A model generated the notes under the pieces. That model saw only the letters and a program-made list of their open reading frames with translations. It did not search any database and was not told where the DNA came from. DNA of 64,000 bases. It comes from Pseudarthrobacter sp. fls2-241-R2A-127. Lineage in GTDB: Bacteria; Actinomycetota; Actinomycetes; Actinomycetales; Micrococcaceae. This document shows, piece after piece, positions 18,861 through 28,137 of this stretch (position 1 is its first letter; every line of letters begins with the position of its first letter). The position numbers and the translations under genes are program-made. Location: NCBI RefSeq assembly GCF_030209355.1, contig NZ_JARVSF010000009.1:274513-338512 (forward strand), in the 5' to 3' direction.

Positions 18861-20453
18861 TCAGTAAGCGCCGGACGGCCGGACGACAGCCCGGAACGTC
18901 CGCCAGAGGATCAGGAGGTCACCGGCAAGGGACCAGTTTTCGACGTAGTAGAGGTCCAGCCGGACCGCTTCTTCCCACGGAAGGTCTGAGCGGCCGTTGA
19001 TCTGCCAGAGGCCGGTGATACCCGGCTTGATCAGCAGCCGGCGGTGGGTGTGGCGTTCGTAGCCGCTGACTTCCCGGTCCAGCGGCGGGCGGGGACCCAC
19101 CATGCTCATGTCGCCCAGCACCACGTTCCAGAGCTGGGGAAGCTCGTCGAGCGAGTATTTGCGCATCCAGCGGCCGCAGCGGGTGACCCGGGGGTCATCC
19201 TTCATCTTGAAGAGCACCCCGGCGCCTTGGTTCTGCTGGTTCAGCCCCGCCAGCCGCGCCTCGGCGTCGACCACCATGGACCGGAACTTGTACATCCCGA
19301 AGACGTGGCCGTCCTTGCCTATCCGGGCCTGCCGGAAGAGGACCGGGCCCGGGCTGTCCCGTTTCACGATCAGGGCGAGCACCAGGAGGACGGGCGCGAG
19401 GACCAGGAGGGCCGCCAGCGCAGCGGCCACATCCATGATCCGCTTCATGGCGTGCTTCGCCCCGCCGTACTGCGGAATGTCCACGTGCATGAGCGGCAGG
19501 CCATCCACCGGCCGCCAGTGGATGCGGGGACCGGCAACATTGGTCAGGGTGGCGGCGAGGATCAGCTCCGCGGAGGACTCCTCAAGTTTCCAGCCAAGCT
19601 CGCGGATAAACCTGTTGCCGCCCGGCAGGGGGCCGGCGATGATCACCGAGTCCGCGTCTGCGAGGCGGACAGTGCGGGCAATATCGTCCGTCGAGGAAAG
19701 GACCGGCACCGTGCAGCCGTCCACCCGTAGTCCTGCGCCGCGGCGTGCTCCCGGAAGGCATGCGCCCAGGATCTCGTAGACAGCCCCGGACTTGCGGACC
19801 TGCTGGATCACGTACCGGACGTCCTCGGGTTCGCCTACCACCACGGCGCGGGAGAGGTGGCGTCCCTTGGCCTTCTCGGCAGTCAGGCGGCGGCGGAATG
19901 CACGGCGGTTCAGGGTGAGAGCCACCAGGCCCAATGGCAGGGATACTGTCACGAAGGCACCGGCGCCGTGGATGGAGAAGATCACGGCAGCGAGGGCCAG
20001 GAGGCCAAAGGTGCGGAGCGTTGCCGAGGCAACGCGCTTGTACTCGTCAGCACCGATGCCGAGCACCTTCGGATCCCGGGTGTGGTAGATCTCCAGTGCC
20101 GCCAGCCAGGTTGCCGTCAGTGCGGCTGCCGCTGCTGCTGCGCCGCCGTCCCGGGGGCCTTCGGGCGAGAACCCCGCCTCGGAGAGCAGGAAGCCGGCGT
20201 AGGCGGAGAGCATGACCACCGCGGCGTCCGCGGACCGGAGGAGGGTGGTGTGCCGGCTGATCCAGGCGGCCGTTGCCTTGCGGGGCCGGGCCTGTGCCGC
20301 GGAAGGGAGGGGGGCTGCCGGCGGCAGGGGGAACCGGGTTCCTGCGGTTTCCCCTGCCGCCGGCTGCTGTGTTGCCACCCGCTGTGCAGCAGCGGGCGGA
20401 ACAAGCCAGTCGAAGGCCGAACGTCGGGTCCTGACAACTGGTATCTCTGCCAT
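18861..20453 (-). CDS. Polyprenyl glycosylphosphotransferase initiating EPS synthesis (WbaP/CpsE-like)
   Basis: 530 residues from ATG 20453, preceded by GAGGGTG; the longer frame to 20588 has no ribosome site. Four N-terminal membrane helices and a CoA-binding-like cytoplasmic domain (about 85-300) are followed by a helix (MDVAAALAALLVLAPVLLVL). The bacterial sugar transferase domain has FRQARIGKDGHVFGMYKFRSM, GDMSMVGPRPP and KPGITGLWQINGRSD. These enzymes move sugar-1-phosphate from UDP-sugar to undecaprenyl phosphate, the committed step of the pathway. It is 28 bp upstream of the MocA gene and is divergently placed from none of its neighbours. Confidence 0.92.
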   Translation of the reverse strand: MAEIPVVRTRRSAFDWLVPPAAAQRVATQQPAAGETAGTRFPLPPAAPLPSAAQARPRKATAAWISRHTTLLRSADAAVVMLSAYAGFLLSEAGFSPEGPRDGGAAAAAAALTATWLAALEIYHTRDPKVLGIGADEYKRVASATLRTFGLLALAAVIFSIHGAGAFVTVSLPLGLVALTLNRRAFRRRLTAEKAKGRHLSRAVVVGEPEDVRYVIQQVRKSGAVYEILGACLPGARRGAGLRVDGCTVPVLSSTDDIARTVRLADADSVIIAGPLPGGNRFIRELGWKLEESSAELILAATLTNVAGPRIHWRPVDGLPLMHVDIPQYGGAKHAMKRIMDVAAALAALLVLAPVLLVLALIVKRDSPGPVLFRQARIGKDGHVFGMYKFRSMVVDAEARLAGLNQQNQGAGVLFKMKDDPRVTRCGRWMRKYSLDELPQLWNVVLGDMSMVGPRPPLDREVSGYERHTHRRLLIKPGITGLWQINGRSDLPWEEAVRLDLYYVENWSLAGDLLILWRTFRAVVRPSGAY

Positions 20454-20603
20454 GATCACCCTCTCGGTCGTAGCGCCTGTCCCCTGGCTGTGAAGCAAAA
20501 CTAGCCGTGGCGGCTGGCGTTTGAAGGGGGAGGCCGGGGCCTTTGTGGGTCTTGCAGGGGAAGGCTGCGGAAACTGCGGGTACCGCAACCGAGGGGATTT
20601 TGG

Positions 20604-23324
20604 CTACAAAACGGGCAGCACGTAGGGTTCCCTGGCGGCCTGTCCCTTGTCCGCCGCGAGGGCGGTGAGCTGGGCCCGGGACTCAACACCAAGCTTGCGG
20701 TAGATGGCTGTCAGGCGCACTTCCACCGTGCGCACGGAAACATACAGCGTGGCGGCAATTTCCTTGTTCCGCATGCCCCGGGCCACCATTTTGGCCAGTG
20801 ACCGCTCATGGTCTGCGAGCATCAGCATGGCCGGGTTGCCCTGCTGCCGGACCGGTTCCACGCGTTCGTCCAGGAGCAGGGCATCCACGTGCTGGGTCCA
20901 GGCATCCGCCCCCGCCTCGTCGAACATCACCTTGGCCCGGAGCAGGGTGTCCCGTGAGTCGCGCAGTTTGCCGAACGCGTGGAGCCGTTCCGCATAGCAC
21001 ATCAGCGTCCTGGCCTGCTCGAGCATGTGCCCGTTCCGGCCCTGGAGGGCCTGGGAGAAGAGCTGCAGTGATTGTTCGCCGTCGGCCAGCATGGCGCGGC
21101 TCCTGGTCACGGTCATCATCAGCCAGGGTGAGCGCAATCCCACGGAGCGGCCCTCGAGGCGCATCAACGCCTGGGTGGCCTCATGGTGCCGGCCCAGGCG
21201 GATGAGCACTTCCACCAGGTCGGCCTCACAACGCAGCAAAGTGGGATTGCCGAATCCCATGCCAATCTCGACGGCCCGCGACAACTGGGCAACAGACTCC
21301 GCGAGGTCTCCGCGCAGCAGGGCGAAATGGCCCTGGCAGGCGGCGAGCTGTGCAGTCAGGGCCGGGTGGCTGTCCGCGCCTGCGTAACGGTGGGCCTCGA
21401 CGGCGTGCGCCTGGGCACGTGCGGCATCGCCCACGGCATAGGCGCGCCACACCCGGAAGTAGTGCCGCACCCCGCGGTGGTATTTGATTTCGGGTTCGGA
21501 ACGCTCCAGGTCGTCGATCAGCGTGACGGCGGCGCGTACGTTACCGGCCCGGATTTCGTTGTCGACTGCCATCAGGGCTGCTGTTTCGCGCCAGTTGACG
21601 TGCTCGGGTTCGGCGGAGCCGCGGAGCATGGCAAAGGCCTCCTGGGCGCTTTCATAATGCTCGGCGTAGGTCAGGGCCCGGCCCTGCGCCAGGAGTCCGG
21701 CCACCCGCGCGGTGCCGGATTGCTCATACTTGGAGGCAAGGTTTGCGGTGTTGCCGCTGATGGATTCCACCAGCGTTGCCGCCCGGCCGGCAATGGCCAG
21801 GCACTGGGCGGAGGCGGAGCCCTTGAAGCCGCTGCCGCACCGCAGGAGTTCGGCGGCGTCCTTCAACTCCCACCTCTCGGCGTAGTAGAGGGCTCCGATG
21901 GCCAGCAGGCTGGCCGCGTAGGCGGGATCGTGCTGGCCAAACTCCTTCACGAGCCGCAGCACCATGCTTGAGCGCACCGCGGCGCCCTGGGCGAACTGGA
22001 TCTCGAAGGACAGGCCGGTCAGGCGCAGGATCAGGGCGGGATTCCGGGTAACCCGTTGCGCCCATTCCAGGTAACGCTGGGCATAGACGAACTCCCCTCG
22101 GTTGAACAGGAGCTCCGCCAGCGTGGTGAGGCGGGCCGCCGTCTCGGCCTCCCAGGGGTTGATGGTCAGTGCCCGCTCGATGTATTCCACCGCGAACACC
22201 ACCTCGCCCCCGCGGATCAAATCCACGGCGTGCCGGAGCAGCTGGAAAGGGGTTTTGCGCTCCAGTGCGGTAAAGCTCAAGTGCCACCTGCGGGCGTAGG
22301 GGTCCGTGTTGTTGGCTGCTTCCGCGAGGGAGCGGTGGTTCGCGGTCCGCACTGCCGGGGTCATGGCATTGAAGACGGCTCCCCGGAGCAGCTGGTCACC
22401 GATCCCAAGGTGCGGCCCCGTGCGTTTCACCAGGCCGGCGCTGAGGAGTTCGTCCACACTGGTCCACACGTCATGGTCGATCTTTTCGATCGTGGAGATA
22501 TCGCTGCGGTAGGACAGTGCCAGCAGGTCCAGGACCCCGCGGGCTCCGGGCGTCAGCGCGCCAACCATGGACGCGTACTCGGCGTCAAAACTTCCCGCGG
22601 AGGCGAGAGGGACGGGCAGGGCGTACTTTCCTTCGGCGTGCCTGTCCATGAGCTGGTTGTAGAGTTCGACGGCGGCCAGAGGGTTGCCGCGGGTGGCTGC
22701 GGCCACGGCGTGCGCGGCCGCCGTCGTGGTCCGTTTCGTGGGGATGCATTCCAGCATCCGGACGGTGTCGCTGTAGCTGAGCGCGCCAAGCTGGAGCACG
22801 GGCAAGCCGCTGAACGGGCCTTCCGGCAGGTCTGCCCGCAGGCCGAGGATAAGGACGACGTCGGTACCGGTGAGGCGGCGCGCAAGGAACCCAAGGACTT
22901 CCTGGCTGCTGTGGTCCAGTTGGTCGGCATTGTCGATCACGATCACGGTCCTGGTCGAGGAGCGCTGGTGCAGTCCGTTCAAGAGCATGCCGGACACGGC
23001 GGGTACGTTCCTGTCTCCGGTGCTGTCGCGAAGGAGATCGTCGGCAATCCGGTTCAGGACGGGATCGTCCATGTTGTTCAGGAGCGCAGTCAGTCCGGAG
23101 AGCGGCCAGTCCGATTCGGCGGCGCTGGCGGCCATGAAGACGGCCCGGTAATCGGAGAGGGTGGGGATTTCGGAAAGGAGGGCTGATTTTCCGGTGCCCC
23201 TGCTGCCGGCTATTGCCAGGGCAGCTTCCTTGGGTCCGCGGACCACGGAAAGGATTCGGTCCAGTTCTTTGTTCCGGCCCACAAGTGGCATGGCGTCCCC
23301 ATTCGTCGAAGAAGGAGACCGCAT
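20604..23324 (-). CDS. LuxR-family large ATP-binding (LAL/MalT-type) transcriptional regulator
   Basis: 906 residues. An AAA/STAND-like ATPase has Walker A GSRGTGKSALL near residue 43 and a Walker B-like TVIVIDNADQLDHSS. A helical TPR-like middle follows, and a C-terminal LuxR helix-turn-helix (LAKMVARGMRNKEIAATLYVSVRTVEVRLTAIYRKLGV, given here only as start and end context). ATG 23324 has weak ribosome signals; ATG 23291 (MPLVGRN) is an alternative start. LAL regulators activate in response to a bound ligand. Its position directly upstream of the initiating transferase on the same strand makes it the likely EPS regulator. Confidence 0.88.
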   Translation of the reverse strand: MRSPSSTNGDAMPLVGRNKELDRILSVVRGPKEAALAIAGSRGTGKSALLSEIPTLSDYRAVFMAASAAESDWPLSGLTALLNNMDDPVLNRIADDLLRDSTGDRNVPAVSGMLLNGLHQRSSTRTVIVIDNADQLDHSSQEVLGFLARRLTGTDVVLILGLRADLPEGPFSGLPVLQLGALSYSDTVRMLECIPTKRTTTAAAHAVAAATRGNPLAAVELYNQLMDRHAEGKYALPVPLASAGSFDAEYASMVGALTPGARGVLDLLALSYRSDISTIEKIDHDVWTSVDELLSAGLVKRTGPHLGIGDQLLRGAVFNAMTPAVRTANHRSLAEAANNTDPYARRWHLSFTALERKTPFQLLRHAVDLIRGGEVVFAVEYIERALTINPWEAETAARLTTLAELLFNRGEFVYAQRYLEWAQRVTRNPALILRLTGLSFEIQFAQGAAVRSSMVLRLVKEFGQHDPAYAASLLAIGALYYAERWELKDAAELLRCGSGFKGSASAQCLAIAGRAATLVESISGNTANLASKYEQSGTARVAGLLAQGRALTYAEHYESAQEAFAMLRGSAEPEHVNWRETAALMAVDNEIRAGNVRAAVTLIDDLERSEPEIKYHRGVRHYFRVWRAYAVGDAARAQAHAVEAHRYAGADSHPALTAQLAACQGHFALLRGDLAESVAQLSRAVEIGMGFGNPTLLRCEADLVEVLIRLGRHHEATQALMRLEGRSVGLRSPWLMMTVTRSRAMLADGEQSLQLFSQALQGRNGHMLEQARTLMCYAERLHAFGKLRDSRDTLLRAKVMFDEAGADAWTQHVDALLLDERVEPVRQQGNPAMLMLADHERSLAKMVARGMRNKEIAATLYVSVRTVEVRLTAIYRKLGVESRAQLTALAADKGQAAREPYVLPVL

Positions 23325-23594
23325 TCTTTCGCTGCCAATTCAAGGTTGATTCACGCGCCCCAGCGCGGGTTCATCCGGTAAGAGTGAATATAGTGCGGGA
23401 AGGAAGAAACGGCCATACTGCAGGCGCTGGATTTCATCAAGATTTGGTACAGCTATTGCTCAAGAATCCGATTATCCTAATTTCGCGCGAATTTTGTTCG
23501 CTGTTTATTGCATATCGTGAAACAGCAGGAAGCGGTCCCGGGACCTGTAAGGCAGCCCCGGAACCGCTTCCCGTCCGTCCGTCCGGCAGCGGAC
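23325..23594. promoter_or_regulatory. Upstream region of the LAL regulator gene
   Basis: 270 bp without a gene. The AT-rich stretch at 23390-23520 is the presumed promoter of the regulator. A 5-bp inverted repeat (GCGAA, five bases, TTCGC) at 23487-23501 could be an operator. The far end holds a hairpin listed separately. Confidence 0.35.
23528..23571 (-). terminator. Hairpin downstream of the PKD-domain protein gene
   Basis: GGAAGCGGTCCCGG (23528-23541) pairs with CCGGAACCGCTTCC (23558-23571) with one mismatch. It begins 24 bases past the stop codon at 23595 on the minus strand. No strong U-run follows. Confidence 0.55.
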
Positions 23595-25838
23595 CTAGGC
23601 CGCCGGCTTGAGCGCCGTTCGCCAGGCCACAACGGCGCGGGCGGCGCTCAAGGTCCAGGTGGCTGTTCCGCTGGCCCCCGCCGTCGCCTGCGGTTTGTCA
23701 GCCTGCTCGGCAATCTGGCCGGCCGCTGCCTCCCAGCGTTCGGTCCATCCCGACGGAGCGGTGACCACCGGAGCGCTGCAGTCGCAGCCCACTCCGCCGA
23801 TCAGCATGGCACCGTTGGTGGCCGTGGTGATGCTGCCCACCGTGATGCTGGTGGCGGAGTAGCTGGTGTCAGCCGCCGTCACCACGGGACTGTCCAAGGG
23901 CGTGGCGTTGTTGACCCCGCGGTATGCCGTGATGCCGCCGCCCCACTTCGCTGCCGAACTGAGGGTCCAGTTGTAGGTGGCCGGATCAGAGGCACCCACC
24001 ACCTTGTAGTAGGCGTAGGCCCGGGCCCCTGCGGTGGAGGAACTGTTGATGGACTGCCCGTTGACCATCGCCGTCCAGCCGGCCGGTGCCGTCAGTCCGG
24101 GGTTGAGGTCCACGGTGATGGCGGCAACCAGGACGTCGCCGGCCGCAGTGCCGGCGGGAACCGCCAGCGTCGCTGTGGTCACGGCGGTGCCCGAGTTCGC
24201 GGTGTTGGCGTTCACCACCGTGATACCGCCGGATGTGGGCGGTGGAGGTGTGCTGCTGACGGTGATCGTGGCCGTCGCCGAGGATGATCCCGTGCTGTTG
24301 GTAGCCGTGAGCTTGGCGGTGTAGCTCCCGGCCGCCGCGTAGGAGTGGGCGGGATTCTGCACTGTTGCCGTGCCGCCGTCGCCAAAGTCCCACGCCCAGG
24401 AGGTAGGCGTATTCGTGGAGGTGTCAGTGAAGGTGACGTTCAGCGGTGCCGTGCCCGTGGTGGGGTTGGCGGTGAACGACGCCACCGGTGCCTGGCCTGC
24501 CGGTGGCGGTGGAGTGCCGCCCAGGGGCCGGTCGGAGAACCAGTATCGTTTGGCCACGTTGTCGCTGGCCATGACCACCAGCCCGGTGGTGTTGTTCACG
24601 CTCTGCTTGCTGGTGGTGACGTCATTGATGTTCGACGACGAAGCAGCCTGCATGATGGGCGTGCCGCGGCCGGAACCAAAGACAGGATTGTCCATGGAGG
24701 CGGTCTTTTCGTAGATACTGCCCGCTACGCCTGAGAACGCGCAGCCGGATACCGAGGTGGGCGGCGCCGTGTGGAATGCCCGCACCAGGTTGTTCTGGGT
24801 ATCCAGGACGATCTGGGGGCGGGAGACACAATCACCGGTGGTGGCAATCGTGGACTGGGTGAAGGCACCGGTGCCCGGCTTGAAGACCAGCAGGATGAGT
24901 TGCGGCAGTGTCTTGTTGGAGGACGTGTCGTTGAGGCTCGTCTTCACTGCAGCGAAGACCCGGCCCGAGGTGTCGGCCTGCAGGGTCTTGAGGTTCAGGT
25001 GGTCATCGGCCTGCCCGTTGCCCCTGAGGGCCGGCTGGAGTTTCCAGTTGGAGTTGGCGGGCTTTCCGTCGGCGTGCGTGGCCCACCACATGGTGTCCGT
25101 CAGCTGGTCGCTCCACATGACGCCGATCTGGCCGCCGCCGAATGCCACCACCGCGGAAATGTCATCGGGTGCCGGGTTGGGGCTGGCCACCGGGAGGACG
25201 AACGGGGTGCCCCACGTTCCGCCGTTGTTGGTGGAGTAGTTCACGTAGACGGTGTTGGTGAATCCGGAGGTCGAGTTTCCGCCCACCTGCGTCCAGGTTG
25301 CCCACACGCCGCCCACGGAGTCCGCGTCGATCGTCATTGATTCGCTGGAGTTGTTGGTGATGGTGGTGGGGAAGCCGCTGTCCAGGGTGTACTTTCCGCC
25401 GGAGTAGCTGTACCTGTAGAGCTTGGCGGGCTGGCCCGAAAGCGAGGGTTTGGGGGAGCCGTCGGTGCTGACGGTCACCACGTGCGAGGCGATGAACAGA
25501 TGGGTGCCGTCCCAGAGCGTATCTGCGAGGGTGCTGCCCCTGGTGTCGTTCACCACCCCGGTATCCACCCAGCTGTTGGAGGTCCGGTCCAGCCGGTAAA
25601 TGCTCCATCCGGTGCCGGTCTTCCACATGTCCGCCCACCAGGATCCGTCGTTCCACCACAGCTTGCTCTGCGGTTTGTCGGACGTGGGCGGGTTCGCCAC
25701 CCCTGAGTAGGCCATGCCTTGGGTGCCGTAAACGGTGTCCGCCACAGCGGCCCCCGGTACGCCGAGGATGGAAGCTGCGAGAACGAGTGCGACGACGAGG
25801 GCCTGGCCCATCCGACGGGGGAAGTGTCTGAGCTTCAT
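23595..25838 (-). CDS. Secreted protein with propeller-like N-terminus, PKD domain and C-terminal beta domain
   Basis: 747 residues from ATG 25838, with AGGAG seven bases upstream; the frame extends to 25910 without a ribosome site. The N-terminal MKLRHFPRRMGQALVVALVLAASILG ... AAVA is a signal peptide. Residues about 35-430 have repeated WW/DGSW and strand patterns suggesting a beta-propeller. A PKD domain follows at about 470-550 (PVASFTANPTTGTAPL, WDFGDGGTAT). A C-terminal beta domain of about 190 residues is similar to modules found in secreted glycan-binding proteins. It is an extracellular, probably glycan- or matrix-binding protein. It is transcribed away from a divergent glycosyltransferase gene. 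Confidence 0.75.
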   Translation of the reverse strand: MKLRHFPRRMGQALVVALVLAASILGVPGAAVADTVYGTQGMAYSGVANPPTSDKPQSKLWWNDGSWWADMWKTGTGWSIYRLDRTSNSWVDTGVVNDTRGSTLADTLWDGTHLFIASHVVTVSTDGSPKPSLSGQPAKLYRYSYSGGKYTLDSGFPTTITNNSSESMTIDADSVGGVWATWTQVGGNSTSGFTNTVYVNYSTNNGGTWGTPFVLPVASPNPAPDDISAVVAFGGGQIGVMWSDQLTDTMWWATHADGKPANSNWKLQPALRGNGQADDHLNLKTLQADTSGRVFAAVKTSLNDTSSNKTLPQLILLVFKPGTGAFTQSTIATTGDCVSRPQIVLDTQNNLVRAFHTAPPTSVSGCAFSGVAGSIYEKTASMDNPVFGSGRGTPIMQAASSSNINDVTTSKQSVNNTTGLVVMASDNVAKRYWFSDRPLGGTPPPPAGQAPVASFTANPTTGTAPLNVTFTDTSTNTPTSWAWDFGDGGTATVQNPAHSYAAAGSYTAKLTATNSTGSSSATATITVSSTPPPPTSGGITVVNANTANSGTAVTTATLAVPAGTAAGDVLVAAITVDLNPGLTAPAGWTAMVNGQSINSSSTAGARAYAYYKVVGASDPATYNWTLSSAAKWGGGITAYRGVNNATPLDSPVVTAADTSYSATSITVGSITTATNGAMLIGGVGCDCSAPVVTAPSGWTERWEAAAGQIAEQADKPQATAGASGTATWTLSAARAVVAWRTALKPAA

Positions 25839-26216
25839 AAGGGAACTCCTGGGGCATTTGGGAAAAATTGAGGGGACGTATGCCCATTGGCCCAGAAACA
25901 AAGAGCTCAAGCCCCCAAGTACCGAGTAGCGTAAGCCCGAACGCCGCCGCGGGCAATGCAGGTGCCATACCTAAATGGGGGATTTACGCACTCCCCTACC
26001 TAATGGTTCCGGGGCCGCCGTAATCCCCTATACCTAACCGGAATGGCAAACACCGAGCCCTCTACTTGCCTAACAGGGGGTGAACCCCAGGTGAAATGTG
26101 AGTACCTACTACTCGTGATACCCGGATTAGGTAGGGGGTAGTCTTCCGGGAACGGCCAGAGGATTGGCGATGGGTTGCTGGGGGATCAGCGACCAGACCA
26201 TGACCGGATCAAGCGT
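25839..26216. promoter_or_regulatory. Divergent control region with six TACCTAA-type motifs
   Basis: 378 bp without a gene. The motif TACCTAA followed by (N)GG or similar occurs at 25968, 25997 and 26031. Variants are TGCCTAACAGG at 26067 and TACCTACTACTC at 26103, and the reverse copy TTAGGTA is at 26127-26133. Copies on the same face are 29-36 bp apart, about three helical turns. CCCCTACCTAAT (25993-26004) and ATTAGGTAGGGG (26126-26137) form an exact 12-bp inverted repeat. This looks like the binding array of one regulator that controls both the PKD-domain protein and the glycosyltransferase operon. Confidence 0.55.
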
Positions 26217-27140
26217 ATGTGCCGCGGCGAAATCGCCGGCGGCATTGTCCAGAATCCGAACTGTCATGAAGTGGTGAGGCAATTGTCGATTTCGCCCCAA
26301 CTGCCGGCTTTGTTTTCCCAGCCGGGACTCTTATTTCCGCAAGCCTCAATCAGCGTTGTTATTCCTACGTTGAACGAGGAAAAGAACCTTCCCTGGGTTC
26401 TGCGCAGGATGCCCTCCTACGTCGATGAAGTGGTGATCGTGGATGGCCGTTCGCAGGACAACACTGTCGAAGTGGCCAGGGCGCTCCGCGCGGATGTCGT
26501 GGTGGTCAACGAATCCCGGAAGGGGAAGGGCGTGGCCCTCCGTTCCGGCTTTGCGGCCGCCAGCGGGGACATCATCGTGATGCTGGACGCGGATGGCAGC
26601 ATGGATCCGCAGGAGATCGGGTGGTTTGTGGCGCCCCTCCAGCACGACTTCGATTTCGTCAAGGGATCACGGCACGTCACCGGAGGCGGGTCCGAGGACC
26701 TGACCCGGCTGCGGAAGGCCGGCAACCGGGCGCTGACCGGACTTGCGAACGCTGTCCTGCACAGCAACTACTCGGACCTCTGCTACGGCTACATCGCGTT
26801 CCGGCGGGAATGCCTGGAGGTGCTGGAGCTGGAGTCCGACGGTTTCGAAATCGAAACCGAACTCATCGTCCGTGCCGCTAAGGCGGGACTGCGGATCGCC
26901 GAGGTTCCCAGCCTGGAGCTGGACCGGATCTCCGGCGCATCCAACCTCCAGACCTTCCGCGACGGCTGGCGCGTGCTGCACACCCTGGCCCGGGAGTGCG
27001 CCGTGTGGGAGGCCCCGACGGCCGGGGCCCGCCCCGAGGCCCTGCGCCGCGTGAAGTACACCTATTCCAACGTCCGCTTCCCGCGGCTGCCCGTGGACCC
27101 GCACAGCGTCCTCGCCCCGGCGGTGAGCCACCATGCTTGA
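26217..27140 (+). CDS. Glycosyltransferase family 2 (DPM synthase-like)
   Basis: 307 residues if ATG 26217 is the start. Other in-frame GTG/TTG codons exist and no ribosome site is decisive; recognisable sequence starts at SISVVIPTLNEEKNLPWVL. The GT-A markers are VVIVDGRSQDNT and VMLDADGSMDPQE, the latter holding the metal-binding DxD. EIETELIVRAAKAGLRIAEVPS is typical of the polyprenyl-phosphate mannose/glucose synthase branch. No C-terminal membrane helices are seen. It may load a sugar onto a polyprenyl phosphate for the GT-C-like protein downstream. The next gene overlaps it by eight bases. Confidence 0.82.
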   Translation: MCRGEIAGGIVQNPNCHEVVRQLSISPQLPALFSQPGLLFPQASISVVIPTLNEEKNLPWVLRRMPSYVDEVVIVDGRSQDNTVEVARALRADVVVVNESRKGKGVALRSGFAAASGDIIVMLDADGSMDPQEIGWFVAPLQHDFDFVKGSRHVTGGGSEDLTRLRKAGNRALTGLANAVLHSNYSDLCYGYIAFRRECLEVLELESDGFEIETELIVRAAKAGLRIAEVPSLELDRISGASNLQTFRDGWRVLHTLARECAVWEAPTAGARPEALRRVKYTYSNVRFPRLPVDPHSVLAPAVSHHA

Positions 27141-28137
27141 TCGCATGAAACCCCTGTCCGTGACGGTGGTGATCTGCGCCTACACCTCAGCGCGGTGGGG
27201 GATGTTGCTCGATGTCATCGAATCGGTCCGCCAGCAGACCCTGGCCCCGGACCAGGTGCTGGTCGTCGTTGACCACAATGAGGACCTGTACGAGAGGCTC
27301 GTCGAAATCGTCGACGACGTCACCGTGGTGGAGAGCACCGGCCAGGCCGGCCTGTCCGGAGCCCGCAATACGGGCGTCGGGCTCGCTGAGTCTGACATCG
27401 TCGCCTTCCTTGATGACGACGCCGAGGCGGCGCCGGACTGGCTCGAACGCCTGGTTGCGCTGTACGACGATCCGGACGTCCTGGCCGTCGGCGGCAAGGT
27501 GGTCCCGCTGTGGGAGGCCGGCCGGCCGGGTTATTTCGCCGAAGAACTGGACTGGATCGTGGGGTGCAGCCACCGGGGCATGCCGCGGGTGGCCTCAGAA
27601 GTCCGGAACGTCATCGGTGCCAACATGTCCTTCCGGCTCGAGGTGCTCCGCCAGGTGGGTGGCTTCAACCTTTCGCTGGGACGTAAAGGCACCTTGCCGC
27701 TGGGCTGCGAGGAGACCGAAATCTGCATCCGGTCCCAGATTGGGTCACCCGGCTCCCGCATCGTGTACGAGCCGGCGGCACTGGTCCGCCACCACGTCCC
27801 CGCCTCCCGGGGAACATGGCGGTACATGATGTCGCGGTCCTGGTCCGAGGGCCTCTCCAAAGCCCAGGTCAGCCAGTTGGTGGGCCACAAACGGGCTTTG
27901 GGGCCTGAGCGCCGGTACGTGCGCAGCGTCCTCCCGCGCGCGGTGTTCACCGGGCTGCGTTCCTGGGGCCGCGACGGCAGCCCCGACGGCCTTGGCCGCG
28001 CGGGCGCTGTGATCGCGGTGCTCGCCTGCACCGCTGCCGGCTACTTCCAGGGGCGCCGCCTGCAGCACTGGACGGGACCGGATGACGTCGACAACGCGCT
28101 GGTTCCGGCCGGCGGACAGTGGAGGGAAGTGCAATGA
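27133..28137 (+). CDS. Glycosyltransferase family 2
   Basis: 334 residues. VTVVICAYTSARW is the first strand. SGARNTGVGLAESDIVAFLDDDAEAAPDWL contains the DDD metal site. VIGANMSFRLEVLRQVGGF and CEETEICIR supply the acceptor-side acidic residues typical of GT2 rhamnosyl- or galactosyltransferases. The gene begins inside the preceding glycosyltransferase gene and ends in ATGA with the following one, so three GT2 genes form a coupled set that presumably adds successive sugars to the repeat unit. Confidence 0.85.
   Translation: MLDRMKPLSVTVVICAYTSARWGMLLDVIESVRQQTLAPDQVLVVVDHNEDLYERLVEIVDDVTVVESTGQAGLSGARNTGVGLAESDIVAFLDDDAEAAPDWLERLVALYDDPDVLAVGGKVVPLWEAGRPGYFAEELDWIVGCSHRGMPRVASEVRNVIGANMSFRLEVLRQVGGFNLSLGRKGTLPLGCEETEICIRSQIGSPGSRIVYEPAALVRHHVPASRGTWRYMMSRSWSEGLSKAQVSQLVGHKRALGPERRYVRSVLPRAVFTGLRSWGRDGSPDGLGRAGAVIAVLACTAAGYFQGRRLQHWTGPDDVDNALVPAGGQWREVQ

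Noticed and set aside
17702..19000. 432-codon plus-strand frame
   Set aside because: Antisense to the MocA gene and the transferase end; composition of a shadow frame and no ribosome site.
22056..23186. 376-codon plus-strand frame inside the LAL regulator gene
   Set aside because: Antisense shadow of a well-supported 906-residue regulator.
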